Shown in pieces: positions 1 to 6,697 of a stretch of DNA of 41,185 nt. The stretch spans positions 1-41,185 of the forward strand of contig CALMTS010000104.1 of NCBI GenBank assembly GCA_937872685.1. Reading direction: 5' to 3'. Under the pieces are notes generated by a model. The model searched no databases and was not told where the DNA came from. It saw only the letters and a list, made by a program, of their open reading frames with translations. The stretch is from an uncultured Desulfomicrobium sp. Its GTDB lineage: Bacteria > Desulfobacterota > Desulfovibrionia > Desulfovibrionales > Desulfomicrobiaceae. Position 1 is the stretch's first letter, and each line of letters opens with the position of its first letter. The position numbers and the translations under genes are program-made.

Positions 1-283
1 GCGTCAGGGCCACCAGGATGGAGCGGCGGTCCGTTTCGTGGGGGATGCGCGCCACGAGTCCCTGCTTCTCCAGGCGGTCGATGTTCACGGTCAGCGTGCC
101 GGTGGTCACGCCCATCTTGGCCGCAAGTTCCTTCATGCGCAGGGGTGATTGCTGGCCCAGGATTTCCAGGGTGTGCATCTGGGACAGGGTGATGGGGGTG
201 TCCCGCACCACGGCCTGTTCCCAGGACGAAAGTTTTTCGTAGAATTCGATGATCAGGTCGCTTAAATGTTCAAGGTCATGCAT
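1..283 (-). CDS. MarR-family transcriptional regulator (3' part cut by window edge)
   Basis: The reverse strand encodes 94 residues beginning MHDLEHLSDLIIEFYEKL and running off the left edge. Residues about 30-94 form a MarR winged helix: a helix-turn-helix around MKELAAKMGVTTGTLT, then DRLEKQGLVARIPHETDRRS, the usual wing with its D-x-R-R motif. The ATG overlaps the stop of the upstream efflux gene by 8 nt (ATGCATGA), so the two are translated from one message and probably coupled. Inference: it represses its own operon through the inverted repeats upstream of the efflux gene, and may respond to a metal. The missing C-terminal helices would hold part of the dimer interface. The family is secure; the ligand is unknown. 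Confidence 0.9.
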   Translation of the reverse strand, partial: MHDLEHLSDLIIEFYEKLSSWEQAVVRDTPITLSQMHTLEILGQQSPLRMKELAAKMGVTTGTLTVNIDRLEKQGLVARIPHETDRRSILVALT

Positions 284-1199
284 GGCCGGACTCCTGGCAT
301 GGGCGGGCTTGCTCTTCAGCCGGGCATGGAAAGGCGTGGACCTCCACGGTTACGTGGGAAAGGTGCGGTACGTCGGAAATGAGATCCTTGTAGAATTCCG
401 GCGGTTTGGGGGCCGGATCTTCCAACGTGACGTGGGCCGCCAGCCGTCTGGGCCCGACATTCCAGACATAGATGTCACGGACCGTGACCCTTCCGCCGTC
501 CTCGATGCGGCGAATGATGTCCGCATGCATTTCCTTGTCGGCGCGGTGGTCGAGGAGAACCCGGGCCGTCTGACGCAAGAGGCCCACGGCCCAGCGTCCG
601 ACGACCAGGGCGCCCGCGAGGCCCATGACCGGGTCGAGCCAGTTCAGGCCCCAGAATTTGCCGCCCAGGAGGGCGAAGATGGCCAGGACGGAGGTCAGGG
701 CGTCGGCCAGGACGTGCATGTAGGCGGCCTTCAGATTGTGGTCGTGGGCGTGGGAGTGCTCTTCGTCGCGCAGCCACCAGGCGCTGATCAGGTTGACGCT
801 CAGGCCGATGACGGCCACGAGGGTGGCTGGCCCGAAGGAGATGTGCACGGGCGAGAAGAGGCGCATGACCGACTCCACGGCCATGTAGGCGGCGACGAGG
901 AAAAGGCCCACGGCGGAGGCGAATCCCGCCAGGGCGTTGACCTTGCCGGCTCCGAAGACCAGATCCGGGTTGTCGGCGTTGCGGCGCGCCCAGACATAGG
1001 CGAACCAGGCCACGGCCATGGCCCCGGCGTGGCTGGCCATGTGCCAACCGTCGGCCAGCAGGGCCATGGAGCCGAAAAGCCAGCCCGAAAATATCTCAAC
1101 GGCCATGGTGGCCATGGTCAGCCAGAAGACGAGCCGTGTGCCGCGCTCGCCGTGTTCATGATCATGGTGGTGGCCGCAGGAACAGGAATGATCGTGCAT
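276..1199 (-). CDS. dmeF: CDF-family Co(II)/Ni(II) efflux transporter, DmeF type
   Basis: A 307-residue inner-membrane metal/proton antiporter of the cation diffusion facilitator family. The N-terminus is His/Cys-rich (about residues 2-16) and a second His cluster, EEHSHAHDH, lies in the cytoplasmic loop at about 146-154. In TM2 the metal site reads ADGWHMASH (H53 and H57, an HxxxH instead of the HxxxD of ZitB-type zinc exporters); TM5 has HVLAD (H162, D166). The ADGWHM-x-x-H and FGAGK-x-x-x-LAGF signatures are those I associate with DmeF proteins, hence cobalt/nickel rather than zinc. The start is supported by AGAGGA 8 nt upstream. It is first gene of an operon with the MarR regulator. Metal specificity is inferred from motifs only; zinc or cadmium remain possible. 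Confidence 0.85.
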   Translation of the reverse strand: MHDHSCSCGHHHDHEHGERGTRLVFWLTMATMAVEIFSGWLFGSMALLADGWHMASHAGAMAVAWFAYVWARRNADNPDLVFGAGKVNALAGFASAVGLFLVAAYMAVESVMRLFSPVHISFGPATLVAVIGLSVNLISAWWLRDEEHSHAHDHNLKAAYMHVLADALTSVLAIFALLGGKFWGLNWLDPVMGLAGALVVGRWAVGLLRQTARVLLDHRADKEMHADIIRRIEDGGRVTVRDIYVWNVGPRRLAAHVTLEDPAPKPPEFYKDLISDVPHLSHVTVEVHAFPCPAEEQARPCQESGHA

Positions 1200-1231
1200 G
1201 GGATTCCTCTTTAACTTGAAGGTCTGATTGT

Positions 1232-1270
1232 TTGATGGTCAAGTAAAGAGGAGATGTTTGATTGTCAAAC
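1232..1270. promoter_or_regulatory. Paired inverted repeats, probable MarR operators over the dmeF promoter
   Basis: Two similar inverted repeats lie 26 bp apart centre to centre: TTGA-TGG-TCAA at 1232-1242 and GTTTGA-TTG-TCAAAC at 1256-1270. Both share the core TTGA-N3-TCAA. Read toward dmeF on the minus strand, the distal repeat contains a perfect TTGACA (1268 to 1263), and 17 nt further lies a weak -10, TACTTG (1245 to 1240), covered by the proximal repeat. A dimer on each site would cover -35 and -10, which fits repression by the operon's own MarR protein. The -10 is poor, so the promoter assignment is tentative. Confidence 0.5.
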
Positions 1271-1305
1271 AGAATTTTCGGTTGAACTCGCAGGAGGGAT
1301 AAGAG

Positions 1306-1893
1306 GTGCTCGACACGCATGCCCGACAGGCGCTGCAGCCGCTTTTTGACGTTCTGGCAAGGGCCTTCGCCCGGCGTGGGATCGATCCGCTGCGCGTCAC
1401 GCTCTGGGCCCTGTTCAGCGGCGTGATGGCGGCGGCAAGCCTCGCCCTGGGTTGGACAGCGGCTTTTCTGGCGCTGCTCTGGGTTTCCGGCCTGCTGGAC
1501 GCCGTGGACGGCACTCTGGCCCGTCGCAACGGGAGCGCGAGCCGGGCGGGGGCCATGCTCGACATCGTCTGCGACCGGGCGGTGGAGGCCTGCGTCATCG
1601 TGGCCTTCGGGCTGCATTGCCCCGGGGCGCGTTTCGAACTCCTCATCCTCTGTGCGGCGGTGATCCTTTCCCTGACGGTCTTCCTGACCGCCGCCGCGGC
1701 CCTTCCGGGCACGGAGGGCAAGAGTTTTCATTATCAGGCGGGCCTGGCCGAGCGCACCGAGGGCTTCGTGTTTTTTTCCATCATGGCCCTGTGGCCGCAG
1801 CAGGCCGGCACGGTCGCGGCCATATTCGCCGTGGCCGTGGGTTTCACCGCGGCCCAACGCCTGAGGGCGGCCTTGCGCTTCTTCAGGGATTGA
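1306..1893 (+). CDS. CDP-alcohol phosphatidyltransferase family membrane protein
   Basis: 195 residues, starting at GTG with AGGAGG about 8 nt upstream. The family signature D-x2-D-G-x2-A-R-x8-G-x3-D-x3-D is complete: D65, D68, G69, A72, R73, G82, D86, D90. These Asp residues bind the two metal ions and the CDP moiety. Several hydrophobic stretches (about 33-63, 94-125 and 160-185) indicate an integral membrane enzyme. It transfers a phosphatidyl or related group from a CDP-alcohol to an acceptor alcohol, as in phosphatidylglycerophosphate, phosphatidylserine or phosphatidylinositol-phosphate synthesis. The acceptor cannot be told from sequence, and the neighbours give no lipid context, so no symbol is given. 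It is divergent from dmeF. Confidence 0.85.
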   Translation: MLDTHARQALQPLFDVLARAFARRGIDPLRVTLWALFSGVMAAASLALGWTAAFLALLWVSGLLDAVDGTLARRNGSASRAGAMLDIVCDRAVEACVIVAFGLHCPGARFELLILCAAVILSLTVFLTAAAALPGTEGKSFHYQAGLAERTEGFVFFSIMALWPQQAGTVAAIFAVAVGFTAAQRLRAALRFFRD

Positions 1894-1946
1894 CAATTCT
1901 CCCGCCCTTTGAAACTCCCGGGAACAAACATTTTTTGGAGGCAGCA

Positions 1947-2213
1947 GTGCAGGACAAGGACGGAATCTTCTACTACCCGTATCCGGGCAACAAGCGCATC
2001 CGCATGTATGTGCGCGAGCAGGACGGGAGCATCGAGTTCAGGTTGAGCAATGTGGATCACCCGGAAATCTGGGAGAAGCACGGTTGGATCGATATCGACA
2101 TCGTCCGTCGCGGCGCCCGGATGTTCGAAGAGCGCGGGGCAAAGGCCGATCCGACCAAGATCTACGACCTGGAGACGGCCCGCTATCTGATCAAGGAAGC
2201 CAAGAAGAAGTAA
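1947..2213 (+). CDS. Small conserved-looking hypothetical protein
   Basis: 88 residues from a GTG start with GGAGG 5 nt upstream (1937-1941). The open frame continues far upstream, but there it lies out of frame over the phosphatidyltransferase and is not coding. The protein is soluble and rich in aromatic and charged residues, with an early FYYPYPGNKRIRMYV stretch that looks like paired beta strands, then helical charged sequence ending in AKKK. There is no signal peptide or membrane segment, and I recognise no family. Its stop codon overlaps the start of the TrpF-like gene (TAATG), so the two are translationally coupled and may work together. Confidence 0.75.
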   Translation: MQDKDGIFYYPYPGNKRIRMYVREQDGSIEFRLSNVDHPEIWEKHGWIDIDIVRRGARMFEERGAKADPTKIYDLETARYLIKEAKKK

Positions 2214-2899
2214 TGCGCACGGGGCTGCCCATCGACGGCTTTGTGCAGGTGGCGGGAGTGCGCAGCCTGGACGAGGCGCTCATGCTGCTTGACTGCGGGG
2301 TGGATCTGCTCGGCTTTCCCCTGCGCCTGCCGGTCCACGCGGAAGACCTCTCCGAAGCGGAAACGCGCGATGTCATCGCCGGCGTGGATGCCGCCGCCTG
2401 CGTGCTCATCACCTACGACCGGGACCCGCAAAGCCTTGTCGAACTGTGCCGGTTCCTGAACGTGGGCACGGTCCAGCTGCATGCGGACGTCCCCCCGGAC
2501 ACGCTGGCCCGGGTCAAATCCCTGGCTCCCATCTCCATCATCAAAAGCTACGTCGTCGGGCGGGAAGGCATGAGCCCGGCGGACTTCGCACGGGCCTACG
2601 CGCCCGTCTGCGACGCCTTCATAACCGACACCTTCGATCCCGCCACAGGGGCCAGCGGAGCCACGGGCCACGTCCACGACTGGTCCGTCAGCGCCGAACT
2701 GGTCCGCCATTCCCCCCGTCCGGTCATCCTGGCCGGCGGACTGAACCCTTCCAATGTGCTCCAGGCGATCCTGGCCGTGCGACCGGCCGCCGTGGATGTG
2801 CACACCGGCGTGGAAGCCTCGGACGGCTCCAAGGATCGACGGCTGGTGCGCGCCTTCGTTCAGGCGGCCCGGGACGGGTTCGCCAAAGTGTTTTCCTGA
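2213..2899 (+). CDS. TrpF-like (phosphoribosylanthranilate isomerase family) barrel without the catalytic Cys
   Basis: 228 residues aligning end to end with TrpF beta/alpha barrels. Conserved parts include CGVDLLGF (28-35), VQLH (87-90), the catalytic-Asp segment FITDT with D139, GASGATGHVHDW (146-157), the phosphate-binding AGGLNPSNV (174-182) and DVHTGVE (195-201). The first strand, normally K-I-C-G with the general-base Cys, reads VQVAG here, with Ala14 in the Cys position and Gln for the Lys. No other trp genes are nearby. It may therefore be a paralogue with another substrate, a binding protein, or an isomerase with an unusual mechanism. The start is the ATG overlapping the upstream stop (TAATG). 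Fold confidence is high; TrpF activity is doubtful. Confidence 0.8.
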   Translation: MRTGLPIDGFVQVAGVRSLDEALMLLDCGVDLLGFPLRLPVHAEDLSEAETRDVIAGVDAAACVLITYDRDPQSLVELCRFLNVGTVQLHADVPPDTLARVKSLAPISIIKSYVVGREGMSPADFARAYAPVCDAFITDTFDPATGASGATGHVHDWSVSAELVRHSPRPVILAGGLNPSNVLQAILAVRPAAVDVHTGVEASDGSKDRRLVRAFVQAARDGFAKVFS

Positions 2900-2915
2900 G
2901 TCCTTTTCCGCCCTC

Positions 2916-3830
2916 TCACTCGAGCACTACGCGCAGGTCGATGCTGATCATGTCATAGACGATGTGGTAGCTCAGATATTTGAAGAACCGTGCCGACCCG
3001 TAGAGCACGCCCCATTTGGTGCGGTCCAGGTCGAGGTTGGCCATCAGCGCGATCCTGCCTTCGGCCAGGGGGCGCAGGTTCGCGTCGAAGGACACCTCGC
3101 GCGCAATGCCCCGCAGCGTCATCACGGCTGTGACGCGGTAGTTGGGCAGGGTAGCGGGGGCCTCGGGTATGGGCGCCATGTCCGTGATCTCCACGGTGCA
3201 GGTCGGGAAGTGGGAGACGAAGAAGAAGTCGTCGGACTTCAGGTGGTCTTCCAGTACCCCCTGCAGTTCGGTCCCGGCCAGGTCCGTGTTGGCGATGGAG
3301 TTCATGGACAGGGTGAAGAGCCCTTTGAGCCCCTCGCCTTCCCGGATCAGCGCGCCATCCTTGATGTCCAGCGTCCCGGTATGCCTGCTGTTGTAGTTCC
3401 GTCCGGTCCAGAGGATGCCCGATTCGGCAGGCACGGCGACATAGCGCGCATCCCGCAGTTGCAGGACCGGATGGGCGGGCTCCCATTCGTCCGCCAGCAC
3501 TCCTTCCAGAGGGTTGCCTTCGGCTTTCCAGGCGGGCAGCCCGCCATGCAGGACTGCCAGGTTGGAGTATCCGGCCCGGTGGAGTTTCCCGGCCGCGGTC
3601 ACGGCGTCCAGGGAGCCCTCGCCCGCGCCGTAGATGATGATCGGGGCGCTCTTGTCCGGGACGATGGCGGCCATGCGGTCGAGGAAGGCCACTTCGTAGA
3701 CGCAGGCGTTGAGCGCTCCGGGGATGTGGCGGGCCTCGAAGTGTTCGGGGGGCAGGACGTCCAGGATCAGCTGGCGGCCGGATTCCCGGGCGGCTCTGAC
3801 ATCTGCGGTGGATGCGGGCATGCTCGACAT
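2916..3830 (-). CDS. Rhodanese-like plus YceI-like fusion protein, rhodanese Cys absent
   Basis: 304 residues. Residues about 5-105 are a rhodanese fold (LILDVLPPEHFEARHIPGA, then LAVLHGGLPAWKAEG). The active-site loop reads IIIYGAGEGSLDA, so Gly68 sits where the persulfide-forming Cys belongs. Residues about 130-304 resemble YceI lipocalin-like domains, including WTGRNYNSRHTGTL, DDFFFVSHFPTCTVEI and the terminal strand pattern. YceI proteins are usually exported and bind isoprenoids, but no signal peptide is seen here, so this one is probably cytoplasmic. The chosen ATG has GGAG 9 nt upstream; an in-frame Met at 3821 is an alternative. It lies 119 nt downstream of the PAS gene and converges on the TrpF-like gene with only 16 nt between the stops. 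Likely non-catalytic; role unknown. Confidence 0.8.
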   Translation of the reverse strand: MSSMPASTADVRAARESGRQLILDVLPPEHFEARHIPGALNACVYEVAFLDRMAAIVPDKSAPIIIYGAGEGSLDAVTAAGKLHRAGYSNLAVLHGGLPAWKAEGNPLEGVLADEWEPAHPVLQLRDARYVAVPAESGILWTGRNYNSRHTGTLDIKDGALIREGEGLKGLFTLSMNSIANTDLAGTELQGVLEDHLKSDDFFFVSHFPTCTVEITDMAPIPEAPATLPNYRVTAVMTLRGIAREVSFDANLRPLAEGRIALMANLDLDRTKWGVLYGSARFFKYLSYHIVYDMISIDLRVVLE

Positions 3831-3949
3831 GGTGTGCTCCGTTGCAAGACGGGAGAGGCCCGTCCGGTTGGTGGTGTGCTCTCGGCGTGGACCATGACTT
3901 CTTGCGGCAGCGGATTCCCGGCCCCGCGCCGTGCTCAACATGTGCGCGC

Positions 3950-5365
3950 CTATTTCAGCTCGAAAAGAAAGCCGCCCGTGCCGTCCGGAACCGGGACCGG
4001 CGGTTCCGGGGCATGGTAGATTCTGCGGATCTTCTCACCCAGGACCCGGAGGTCTTTGAAGGATTGCTCGGCCTCGCGGACCTGGTCCATGAGGCGGGAA
4101 AGAAGTCGCTCCCTGCTGGCCTGGTCCCGGGCGGACTTGAGGGCGTCGATGTAGTCGAGCATGAGCCCAAGCTGCATGAGCTGGACCTGAGCGATGTTGT
4201 TCAGCCGGTCGGAAAGCCCGCCCATGGTGCGCCGGTAGGTTTCGAGTTCTGTCTGCGCGATGACCGCGCGCATGTCATGGATGATGACCTGGTAGCTTTC
4301 CGGGCGCCCGGAGTTGCGGTTCCTGCGGCATCCGGCCGTGACGGCCACATCCACGACCTCGCCCCCGAGGGTTTTGAGCCTGGCCGGATGACCGGTGATG
4401 CTTCCCGACTCGTCGATCTGGGACATGATCGTCTCGCGGGTCCCCTGGTCGAAGTGGGCGGACACGTTGCCGGTCAGCGCCTCTTCGCGGCTCGGGTACC
4501 CGAACAGGCTGACGGCGGCCTGGTTGATGTCCGTGAAGTCTCCCTTGGGGGAAGCCACGAAGATGGGGTCGGTCGAATTCTCGAAGATGCGGCGGTACTT
4601 CTGTTCATTGATGCGCAGCCTCTCCTCGTCGTTCTTGCGGTCGGTGATGTCCTTGATGAAATGGTAGACCTGCTGGACCCGGCCGAGACCGTGCTCCTTG
4701 AACACGACTTCGCCCTCGTCCCGCACCCAGCGTATGTCCCCGTTGGCGTGCACGATGCGGTATTCGATGCGGTCGAACTCCTTGTCGACCAGCCCGGCGT
4801 AGAATGCGTGGACCCTGGCCGTGTCATCCGGGAAGACGAGGTCGATGGGGTGGAAGATGTTCTGGACGAACTGTTCCGCGGGCAGGCCGTAAAGCCCTTC
4901 GGTGGCGCTGTTGGCCGATTCGATGCGCGAATGTTCGCGGTCGAAGGCCATGATGACCTCGGGGATGGAGTCCAGGATGCGCTTGAGCTTGTTCTCGGCC
5001 CGGGTTCGCTGGGTGATGTCTGTCAGGGAGCAGAGCAGGGCGGGGTCGCCGTCGAGAAAGACCCGCTGGGCCTGCATGATCACGAAGGATTCCGCGCCGT
5101 CGATGTCGCGAAGCGTGAATTCGAGCTTTCCGACACTGCACGCGGACCCGTCGGCAGGGATGGAGTTCAGGTATCTGGCAACGCGACGGTGGTGTTTGGG
5201 GATGACGAAATCGAAAAAGGACAGGCCCGGCAGGCTGTCCTGCCGGGTTTTGCACAATCCCGCGAAACAGAGGTTGGCGTGACTGATCGTGCCTTCCCGC
5301 AGGATGACCGTGCCCTGGCTGATGGCGTCCAGAATCCGGAAATGATTCGTGTTCAGAAGCTGCAT
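3950..5365 (-). CDS. Three-PAS signalling protein with a degenerate histidine-kinase H-box and no ATPase domain
   Basis: 471 residues, soluble. Three PAS-type modules occupy about 5-120, 125-245 and 252-368; the second and third carry typical ends such as HFIKDITDRKNDEERL (PAC motif). The following helices at about 370-450 resemble the dimerisation domain of PAS histidine kinases of the GG-[IL]-A-H-D-[FL]-N-N class, but the motif reads GGLSDRLNN (382-390), with Asp where the phosphorylated His should be. No HATPase domain follows, and the protein ends at FLFELK. It may be a sensor or adaptor that dimerises with another kinase, or a decayed kinase. The ATG at 5365 has no convincing ribosome site. 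The open frame extends upstream, but that part is the shadow of neighbouring genes. Confidence 0.8.
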   Translation of the reverse strand: MQLLNTNHFRILDAISQGTVILREGTISHANLCFAGLCKTRQDSLPGLSFFDFVIPKHHRRVARYLNSIPADGSACSVGKLEFTLRDIDGAESFVIMQAQRVFLDGDPALLCSLTDITQRTRAENKLKRILDSIPEVIMAFDREHSRIESANSATEGLYGLPAEQFVQNIFHPIDLVFPDDTARVHAFYAGLVDKEFDRIEYRIVHANGDIRWVRDEGEVVFKEHGLGRVQQVYHFIKDITDRKNDEERLRINEQKYRRIFENSTDPIFVASPKGDFTDINQAAVSLFGYPSREEALTGNVSAHFDQGTRETIMSQIDESGSITGHPARLKTLGGEVVDVAVTAGCRRNRNSGRPESYQVIIHDMRAVIAQTELETYRRTMGGLSDRLNNIAQVQLMQLGLMLDYIDALKSARDQASRERLLSRLMDQVREAEQSFKDLRVLGEKIRRIYHAPEPPVPVPDGTGGFLFELK

Positions 5366-5406
5366 GTGTGTTTTGCGCTGTGGCCGGGGACAGGGCCCCG
5401 GCTGGT

Positions 5407-6048
5407 TTACTTTGCGTTGATGGTGATTGTGTCCAGCGTGCTCAGTGTCGTCCTGGCACGCGTGCCCGGAGCGTTCAGGAGGTGCCAGGCCGTGTACTGC
5501 TCGGCGTAGAGGGTGCCCGCCGACATTCCGTCCACGGGCACGATGACCGAGAGCCCCCGCATGGAAGCCCCTGTGGCCGTGTGCAGCACCGCGCCCTCGG
5601 CCGTGGTGCCGGTGACGATGACCGTATGGACCCCGAGTTTTTCCAGGATCGCCCCCAGCTCGGTATTGAAAAATTTGTCCACGGATGACTGAACGATCGG
5701 TTCTCCGGGCAGGGGTCGGGCCGGAGGCAGAATGGTGTCGGGCGTGCCCTTGCTGGTCAGGCTGTGCACCACGGGCATGCCCGCTGCCCTGGCCTTGGCC
5801 AGGAACGCTCCGATGCGGGGGGCGGATTCCACGCAGCGGGGGCGGGATGTCGTGTTGCAGGTCCTCTCCTCGATGTCGAGGACGAGCAGGGCCGTGTCCT
5901 TGGCGTCGACAGTAACGGGTTTGAGTTCCACGGGGGCCGGCGGCTGGACCTCGGCCCACTGGTCGACGATGGTTTTCGCCCCGGCGGGCGGGGTATGGAC
6001 AAGAAACAGCAATGCGGCGGCAATGAAGACGAAACGTGACGGGTTCAT
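5407..6048 (-). CDS. Exported isochorismatase-fold hydrolase, Cys replaced by Ala
   Basis: 213 residues with a clear Sec signal peptide (hydrophobic 6-18, probable cleavage after AGA near residue 24), so a periplasmic protein. The rest is an isochorismatase/nicotinamidase fold: Asp58 in LVLDIEE, Lys125 in SSVDKFFNTEL, and the nucleophile segment GTTAEGAVLHTA, where Ala153 replaces the usual Cys. Known family fact: true isochorismatases such as PhzD and EntB also lack this Cys and use Asp and Lys, so catalysis is not excluded; amidase activity is. Two Cys (C64, C72) might form a disulfide. The ATG overlaps the stop of the thioesterase gene (ATGA), implying coupled translation. Substrate unknown. 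Confidence 0.85.
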   Translation of the reverse strand: MNPSRFVFIAAALLFLVHTPPAGAKTIVDQWAEVQPPAPVELKPVTVDAKDTALLVLDIEERTCNTTSRPRCVESAPRIGAFLAKARAAGMPVVHSLTSKGTPDTILPPARPLPGEPIVQSSVDKFFNTELGAILEKLGVHTVIVTGTTAEGAVLHTATGASMRGLSVIVPVDGMSAGTLYAEQYTAWHLLNAPGTRARTTLSTLDTITINAK

Positions 6049-6515
6049 GAGACCTCCTCGCGGACCGGGGGGTGTGCCGGAGCCCGGATGGCATCCGGCG
6101 CTTTTGCCCCTGCCTTGCGTATATTATACACGCCCCGGCCTTCGGCAATGACGACTTCGGGATTTGCGGCCGAAAAAATCTGCACCGTGGCATTGCCCAC
6201 CCGGTTGCCCAGCAGCTTGACCTCGCCGATGGCGATGAGGTCCGCCGGATCGGCAGGCCGCAGGTAGTCCACGCGCATGTCGATGGTCGCCACCCGGTCC
6301 CGGACCGAACATGCCGCCCACACGGCAGAGCCTCCGCAGGTGTCCACAAGCATGGAGATCAGCCCCCCGTGCAGGGCCGGGCGGCGCGGGTCGCCGATGA
6401 ACTCGGGGCGGTAGGGCATGCGCAGGCGCGCGTAGCCCGGGCGAATTTCTTCCACCACAAGCCCGAGGAAATGGTCGAAGGGAATCTCGTGTTCGATGAC
6501 GTGGCGAATGTCCAT
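6045..6515 (-). CDS. PaaI-type hotdog-fold thioesterase
   Basis: 156 residues. The hotdog core includes FIGDPRRPALHGGLISMLVD with the conserved H-G-G followed by a long helix, then MRVDYLRPADPADLIAIGEV, the standard strand pattern of PaaI/YdiI acyl-CoA thioesterases. The expected role is hydrolysis of an acyl-CoA, often aromatic or hydroxylated, in the cytoplasm. GAGGA 5 nt upstream supports the start. It is first gene of the minus-strand group that continues with the isochorismatase-fold, PAS and rhodanese-YceI genes, and diverges from minC across about 180 nt. The acyl group cannot be predicted. Confidence 0.88.
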   Translation of the reverse strand: MDIRHVIEHEIPFDHFLGLVVEEIRPGYARLRMPYRPEFIGDPRRPALHGGLISMLVDTCGGSAVWAACSVRDRVATIDMRVDYLRPADPADLIAIGEVKLLGNRVGNATVQIFSAANPEVVIAEGRGVYNIRKAGAKAPDAIRAPAHPPVREEVS

Positions 6516-6697
6516 TGGGTCCTCGTGTGCAAAGTGACGTGACTCAATGTCATGTGCAAGACGGGGGCGTCCGTCAAGGGCCGTCTGATGGGCCGCCTTC
6601 TGTGGGGGCTTGTGCTCGCAGCGGTCCCAATGTAAACCCGCCCCTCGTTTCCGGCTCGCTCGCCGGATGCAATGTATAACCCCTTAAGGACATTCGA

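Noticed and set aside
3950-6349. A 799-codon open frame on the minus strand extending far past the PAS gene
   Set aside because: Upstream of 5365 it lies out of frame over the isochorismatase-fold and thioesterase genes, and the residues are Arg/Pro/Gly-rich shadow sequence.
6650-6680. Promoter for minCDE from TATAAC at 6675
   Set aside because: No -35 at an allowed distance, and the start point would fall only about 10 nt before the GTG.
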